This document shows positions 60,097-64,000 of a DNA stretch of 64,000 bases, piece by piece. The stretch spans positions 62,001-126,000 of the forward strand of contig NZ_KB907211.1 of assembly GCF_000381885.1 (NCBI RefSeq), read 5' to 3'. The stretch is from Actinomadura atramentaria DSM 43919. Lineage in GTDB: Bacteria > Actinomycetota > Actinomycetes > Streptosporangiales > Streptosporangiaceae. A model generated the notes under the pieces. That model saw only the letters and a list, made by a program, of their open reading frames with translations, did no database searches and was not told the origin of the DNA. Position 1 is the stretch's first letter. Each line of letters starts with the position of its first letter. Both the position numbers and the translations under genes were made by a program.

Positions 60097-62214
60097 GTGA
60101 CGACCCACGAGGACACCACCGCCGCGCCCGACGCCCTCCGCGACGAGGCCGAGGGCTGCCTGCGCGCGCTCGCCGGGGAGCGCGCGCGCCTGCGCGAGGA
60201 CCAGTGGACGGCGATCCGCGCGCTGGTGGTCGAACGCCGCCGCGCGCTCGTCGTGCAGCGCACCGGCTGGGGCAAGTCGGCGGTGTACTTCGTCGCGACG
60301 CGGCTGCTGCGCTCGCGCGGCGCGGGCCCGACCGTCATCGTGTCGCCGCTGCTGGCGCTGATGCGCAACCAGATCGAGGCGGCCGAGCGCGCGGGCATCC
60401 GCGCCGCGACGGTCAACTCCGCCAACACCGACGACTGGGAGGCGGTGTTCGCCGACGTCTCCGCGGGCGCGGTGGACGTCCTGCTCGTCAGCCCCGAACG
60501 GCTCAACAACCCCGACTTCCGCGACCTGGTCCTGCCCAAGCTCGCGGCGGGTGCGGGCCTGGTCGTGGTGGACGAGGCGCACTGCATCTCCGACTGGGGC
60601 CACGACTTCCGGCCCGACTACCGGCGGCTGCGGACGCTGCTGGCCGACCTGCCGCCGGGCGTGCCCGTCCTGGCGACGACGGCCACCGCCAACGCGCGCG
60701 TCACCGCCGACGTCGCCGAGCAGCTCGACGGCGACGCGCTCGTCCTGCGCGGCCCGCTCGAACGGGACTCGCTGCACCTGTCCGTCGTGGCGCTGCCCGA
60801 GGCGGAGGAACGCGTCGCCTGGCTGGGGGAGAACCTGGACGCGCTGCCGGGCTCCGGGATCGTCTACACGCTGACCGTCGCCGCCGCGCACGAGATCGCG
60901 GGCTACCTGGCCGACCGGGGCTTCGCCGTCGCCGCCTACTCCGGGCAGACCGAGCCCGCCGAACGCCTCGCCGCCGAACGCGACCTGCGCGACAACCGGC
61001 TGAAGGCCCTGGTCGCGACGTCCGCGCTCGGCATGGGCTTCGACAAGCCCGACCTCGGGTTCATCGTCCACGTCGGCGCGCCGCAGTCCCCGGTCGCGTA
61101 CTACCAGCAGATCGGGCGCGCGGGGCGCGGCGTGGACCGCGCGGAGGTCGTCCTGCTCCCCGGCCGGGAGGACCGGGAGATCTGGGCGTACTTCGCGAGC
61201 CTGGCGTTCCCCCCGGAACCCGTCGTGCGCGCGACGCTGGAGGCGCTGGACGCGGCGGGCCGCCCGCTGTCCACCGGCGCGCTCGAACCGCGCGTCGACC
61301 TCAGCCGGTCGCGGCTGGAGATGATGCTCAAGGTCCTCGACGTGGACGGCGCGGTCCGCCGCGTCAAGGGCGGCTGGGAGTCCACCGGGCGGCCCTGGGA
61401 GTACGACCGCGCGCGCTACGAGCGGGTCCGCGCCGAACGCGAGCGCGAGCAGCGCGCGATGCTGGAGTACATCGCGACGGACGGCTGCCGCGAGGAGTTC
61501 CTGCGCCGCCGCCTCGACGACGACGCCGCCACGCCGTGCGGGCGCTGCGACAACTGCACCGGGCGGCGGCGCACCGCCTCGGTCAGCGCGGCGGGCGCGG
61601 CGGCGGCCCGCGACCGGCTGCACCGGCCCGGCGTGGACGTCGCGCCGCGCCGCATGTGGCCGACCGGAGTCAAGGACGACCTCGGCGTCGCCGGCCGCCT
61701 CGCCCCCGGCGACCTCGCCGAGACCGGCCGCGCCCTCGGCCGCCTCACCGACATCGGCTGGGGCAACCGGCTGCGCGACCTGCTCGCGCCCGGCGCGCCC
61801 GACGCCGACGTCCCGGCCGGCATGGTGAACGCCGTGGTGAAGGTCCTCGCCGCGTGGGACTGGGAGCGCCGCCCCGCCGCCGTCGTCGGAATCGGCTCCC
61901 GCACCCGGCCGCGCCTGGTGGGGAGCCTCGCGCGGCGCATCGCCGAGATCGGCCGCCTGCCGTTCCTCGGGGAGTTCGTCCCGCTGGGCGAACCGGCGCC
62001 GCGCCGCCACAACAGCGCGCAGCGGCTCCGCTCGGTGTGGAACGCCCTGTCCCTGCCCGACGAGGTCGCGGCGGCCGTCCGCGACGCGGACGGCCCGATC
62101 CTCCTGGTGGACGACCAGGCCGACACCGGCTGGACCCTCACGGTCGCGTCCCGCGAACTCCGCCGCGCGGGCGCCCCGGCGGTGCTGCCGCTGGTCCTGG
62201 CCGTCCCCAACTGA
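60097..62214 (+). CDS. RecQ-family helicase with phosphoribosyltransferase-like tail
   Basis: This 705-residue protein has RecQ helicase motifs: Walker [12 protein letters not shown] (about residues 54-60), [43 protein letters not shown] and [11 protein letters not shown]. The zinc-binding region is Cys-rich ([18 protein letters not shown]). After about residue 520 there is no HRDC domain. Instead a domain ends with the PRPP-loop-like [21 protein letters not shown], as in ComF-type phosphoribosyltransferases. The GTG at 60097 is used. It probably unwinds DNA in repair or recombination; the tail's role is unknown. Confidence 0.87.
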   Translation: MTTHEDTTAAPDALRDEAEGCLRALAGERARLREDQWTAIRALVVERRRALVVQRTGWGKSAVYFVATRLLRSRGAGPTVIVSPLLALMRNQIEAAERAGIRAATVNSANTDDWEAVFADVSAGAVDVLLVSPERLNNPDFRDLVLPKLAAGAGLVVVDEAHCISDWGHDFRPDYRRLRTLLADLPPGVPVLATTATANARVTADVAEQLDGDALVLRGPLERDSLHLSVVALPEAEERVAWLGENLDALPGSGIVYTLTVAAAHEIAGYLADRGFAVAAYSGQTEPAERLAAERDLRDNRLKALVATSALGMGFDKPDLGFIVHVGAPQSPVAYYQQIGRAGRGVDRAEVVLLPGREDREIWAYFASLAFPPEPVVRATLEALDAAGRPLSTGALEPRVDLSRSRLEMMLKVLDVDGAVRRVKGGWESTGRPWEYDRARYERVRAEREREQRAMLEYIATDGCREEFLRRRLDDDAATPCGRCDNCTGRRRTASVSAAGAAAARDRLHRPGVDVAPRRMWPTGVKDDLGVAGRLAPGDLAETGRALGRLTDIGWGNRLRDLLAPGAPDADVPAGMVNAVVKVLAAWDWERRPAAVVGIGSRTRPRLVGSLARRIAEIGRLPFLGEFVPLGEPAPRRHNSAQRLRSVWNALSLPDEVAAAVRDADGPILLVDDQADTGWTLTVASRELRRAGAPAVLPLVLAVPN

Positions 62215-62290
62215 AACGCCCGGCGCGGCGGGCGGACGGTCCGCCCCGCGTGCGACGCGAGCGAACGAGCCCCGGCGGCGCCGGGAAGGG

Positions 62291-63214
62291 TCAGGTGATG
62301 GGGTTGTTCTGAACGTCGAGGGAGGGGCGGGCGCCGAGGTGCTTCATCGCCTGGACGGCCAGGCGGCAGCCCGCGTTCAGGGCCTCCGCCGGGGGCTTGC
62401 CGTCCAGCCACGGCGGCAGGAACCCGGCGATGAACGCGTCGCCCGCGCCGGTGCCGTCCACGATCTTGTCGATCGGCTCGGCGGCGACGGTGACCGGCTC
62501 GGGGCGGCCGTTGGTGTACCACAGCGCGCCGTCCGCGCCGATCTTGATGACGACCTGCGGGTACCAGGCGGTGAGCACCTTGGCGGCCTGCTCGGGGGAG
62601 TCGCGGCCGGTCAGCACCTCGGCCTCGTCGGCGTTGAGGACGAGCAGCCGCGCGCCCTGCGTCCACTCCAGGAACGGCTCCGCGCCGATCCGCTTGAGCG
62701 GCGCGGACGACCCGGCGTCCACCGAGATCGACATCTTGGCCTTGCGGGCGGTCTCCAGCGCGTGGACGGCGGCCTTGCGCGACCCCTCGTTCAGCAGCGA
62801 GTAGCCCGAGACGTGCAGGTGGGTGCCCTGCGCGAACAGCTCGCGGGACCGGTCGACGTCCTCGACCAGCAGCGCGGCGTTGGCGCCGGGGTCCGACAGC
62901 ATGGTGCGGTCGCCCTTGTGGGTGACCATGACGACGCACGTGCCGGTGGGCCGCTCGGGGTCGCGGATGAGGCGGACGTCCACGCCGTAGCCCATCAGCT
63001 CCATGTCGCGGTTGCGGCCGAGGATGTCGGACCCGCACCGGCCGATGAACGCGACCTGCACGCCGTCCACGGCGAGCCAGGACGCCACGTTGGCGCCCGA
63101 GCCGCCGCCGTGGGTCGTCACGGCGGCCGGCGTGTCGCTGCCCTTGGCGAGGGGGAACGCGGCACGCGCCACGGTGTCAGTCATCAAGTCGCCAACCACG
63201 ACCACGCGCGTCAT
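62291..63214 (-). CDS. PfkB-family carbohydrate kinase
   Basis: This roughly 307-residue ribokinase-like enzyme has the N-terminal GGGSGANVASWLA, FIGRCGSDILGR and RPTGTCVVMVTHKGDRTML, and the C-terminal anion-hole/catalytic motif DGTGAGDAFIAGFLPPW with its Asp base. The ATG at 63214 has GAGGTG about ten bases upstream; upstream ATG 63223 is possible. It phosphorylates a sugar or nucleoside. No neighbouring transporter helps to name the substrate. Confidence 0.88.
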   Translation of the reverse strand: MTRVVVVGDLMTDTVARAAFPLAKGSDTPAAVTTHGGGSGANVASWLAVDGVQVAFIGRCGSDILGRNRDMELMGYGVDVRLIRDPERPTGTCVVMVTHKGDRTMLSDPGANAALLVEDVDRSRELFAQGTHLHVSGYSLLNEGSRKAAVHALETARKAKMSISVDAGSSAPLKRIGAEPFLEWTQGARLLVLNADEAEVLTGRDSPEQAAKVLTAWYPQVVIKIGADGALWYTNGRPEPVTVAAEPIDKIVDGTGAGDAFIAGFLPPWLDGKPPAEALNAGCRLAVQAMKHLGARPSLDVQNNPIT

Positions 63215-63381
63215 GGGAGTCATCACCTCGATCAACGGCCCGCGTGAGCGGCGTACTGGGCGTGTGCTCGACCGTAACAGCTCCGGCGCTTCGATTAGGT
63301 CTCGAACGCGCAGCGAAAACGGGGAACGCGGTCTTTTTCCCCGGTGCGGCCCGTGCGGGCCGGTGTCATACCCTCGGGTAC

Positions 63382-64000
63382 GTGACCGAGGCGTATCCGG
63401 ACCATTGGGAGGCCGACGTCCTGCTGACGGACGGCGGGACGGCGCATCTGCGCCCCATCCGGAGCGGGGACGCCGAGCTGCTGCGCGAGTTCTACGCGCG
63501 CCTCTCGCCCGAGACGATCTACTACCGGTTCTTCTCGCCCCGCCCCCGGCTGAGCGACCGTGAGATCGCTCACTTCACGACCGTCGACCACGTGAACCGC
63601 GTCGCGCTGATCGCGACGATCGGCGGGCGGATGGTCGCGGTGGTCCGCTACGAGCGGTTGAAGGACCGCCCGAACACGGCCGAGGTGGCGTTCCTCGTCG
63701 AGGACGCGCACCAGGGCCGGGGCCTCGGCGCGGTGCTGCTGGAGCACATCGCGGCGGCGGCGCGGGAGCGGCGGCTGGACCGGTTCGTCGCGAGCGTCCT
63801 GCCCGACAACCGGCGGATGACGCGGGTGTTCCGGGAGGTCGGCTACCGGGCCGAGCAGCGGTTCGAGGACGGCGTGATCGAACTCGTCCTGGACCTGGAG
63901 CCGACCGAGACGTCGGTGGAGGTCATGGCGGCCCGCGAGCACCGCGCGGAGTCCCGGTCGATCCAGCGGCTGCTGACGCCCCGGTCGGTGGCGGTGATCG
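63382..64000 (+). CDS. GNAT acetyltransferase/acyl-CoA synthetase-like protein, partial
   Basis: The frame opens at a GTG at 63382 and runs off the window after 206 codons. Residues 10-170 form a GNAT domain (AHLRPIRSGDAELLREFYARLS, acetyl-CoA loop EDAHQGRGLGAVLLEHI, LPDNRRMTRVFREVGYRAE). From about 193 a CoA-binding domain seems to start (RSIQRLLTPRSVAVI). This order matches actinobacterial Pat-type protein acetyltransferases fused to acyl-CoA synthetase-like modules. In that family cAMP or CoA state controls acetylation of acyl-CoA synthetases. The C terminus is not visible. Confidence 0.8.
   Translation, partial: MTEAYPDHWEADVLLTDGGTAHLRPIRSGDAELLREFYARLSPETIYYRFFSPRPRLSDREIAHFTTVDHVNRVALIATIGGRMVAVVRYERLKDRPNTAEVAFLVEDAHQGRGLGAVLLEHIAAAARERRLDRFVASVLPDNRRMTRVFREVGYRAEQRFEDGVIELVLDLEPTETSVEVMAAREHRAESRSIQRLLTPRSVAVI

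Overview
The window is a very high-GC actinomycete chromosome segment, probably from the Actinomadura/Thermomonosporaceae part of the order. The genus is inferred. Supporting features are a long Lys/Ala-rich HrdB-type principal sigma factor, DUF7455 and DUF397/XRE-DUF5753 proteins, many GTG starts, and 4-bp ATGA/GTGA gene overlaps. All calls come from reading the sequence; family names are from memory and no search was run.

Layout. (1) 1-5131 looks like the end of an integrated mobile element. It has overlapping small genes (membrane proteins, a 42-residue zinc ribbon), two copies of an HTH-DUF5919 regulator with shared GACGTC-centred repeats upstream, a Nudix hydrolase, an HD-domain protein, and an AT-richer islet (about 4255-5131). 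The islet's right edge cuts off the start of a HhH-GPD DNA-repair gene. (2) 5627-30247 is the housekeeping core: WD40 protein, PAS-GAF-PP2C phosphatase, hrdB, YaaA, DUF7455, an ABC-2 exporter, parE, parC, a DesK-type two-component system, three paralogous secreted proteins and a VapBC-like toxin-antitoxin pair. (3) 30280-34562 holds an acyl-CoA dehydrogenase resembling glutaryl-CoA dehydrogenase, a CaiB-type CoA transferase, a GntR regulator with a TTGGATCCAA palindrome beside it, and a lactate-monooxygenase-like flavoenzyme. (4) 34645-41155 holds two further two-component systems, one preceded by a degenerate ABC ATPase and the other followed by an exported beta-repeat protein. (5) 41191-44006 is metNIQ behind a Cys-rich leader peptide.

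(6) 44115-53536 is the most interesting region: a complete STM4011-STM4015-type cluster with two radical SAM enzymes, an alkaline-phosphatase-superfamily hydrolase, an ATP-grasp-like protein and the leucine-rich-repeat-like STM4015 protein. Here STM4015 is expanded to five tandem intact copies plus one decayed fragment, all ending in a conserved A-V-S-E-like tail behind a variable linker. The four single-copy genes overlap end to end, so the whole set probably forms one transcription unit. The function of this neighbourhood is unknown to me. The layout suggests that the repeat proteins are either substrates of the radical SAM pair or interchangeable adaptors.

(7) 53858-64000 holds a WhiJ/AbaA-like regulatory trio, an AI-2E-family membrane protein, a DUF6745 pair, a ThrE-like exporter, a RecQ helicase fused to a phosphoribosyltransferase-like tail, a PfkB sugar kinase and the start of a GNAT/acyl-CoA-synthetase-like protein. 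No rRNA, tRNA, CRISPR array, integrase or transposase was recognised.
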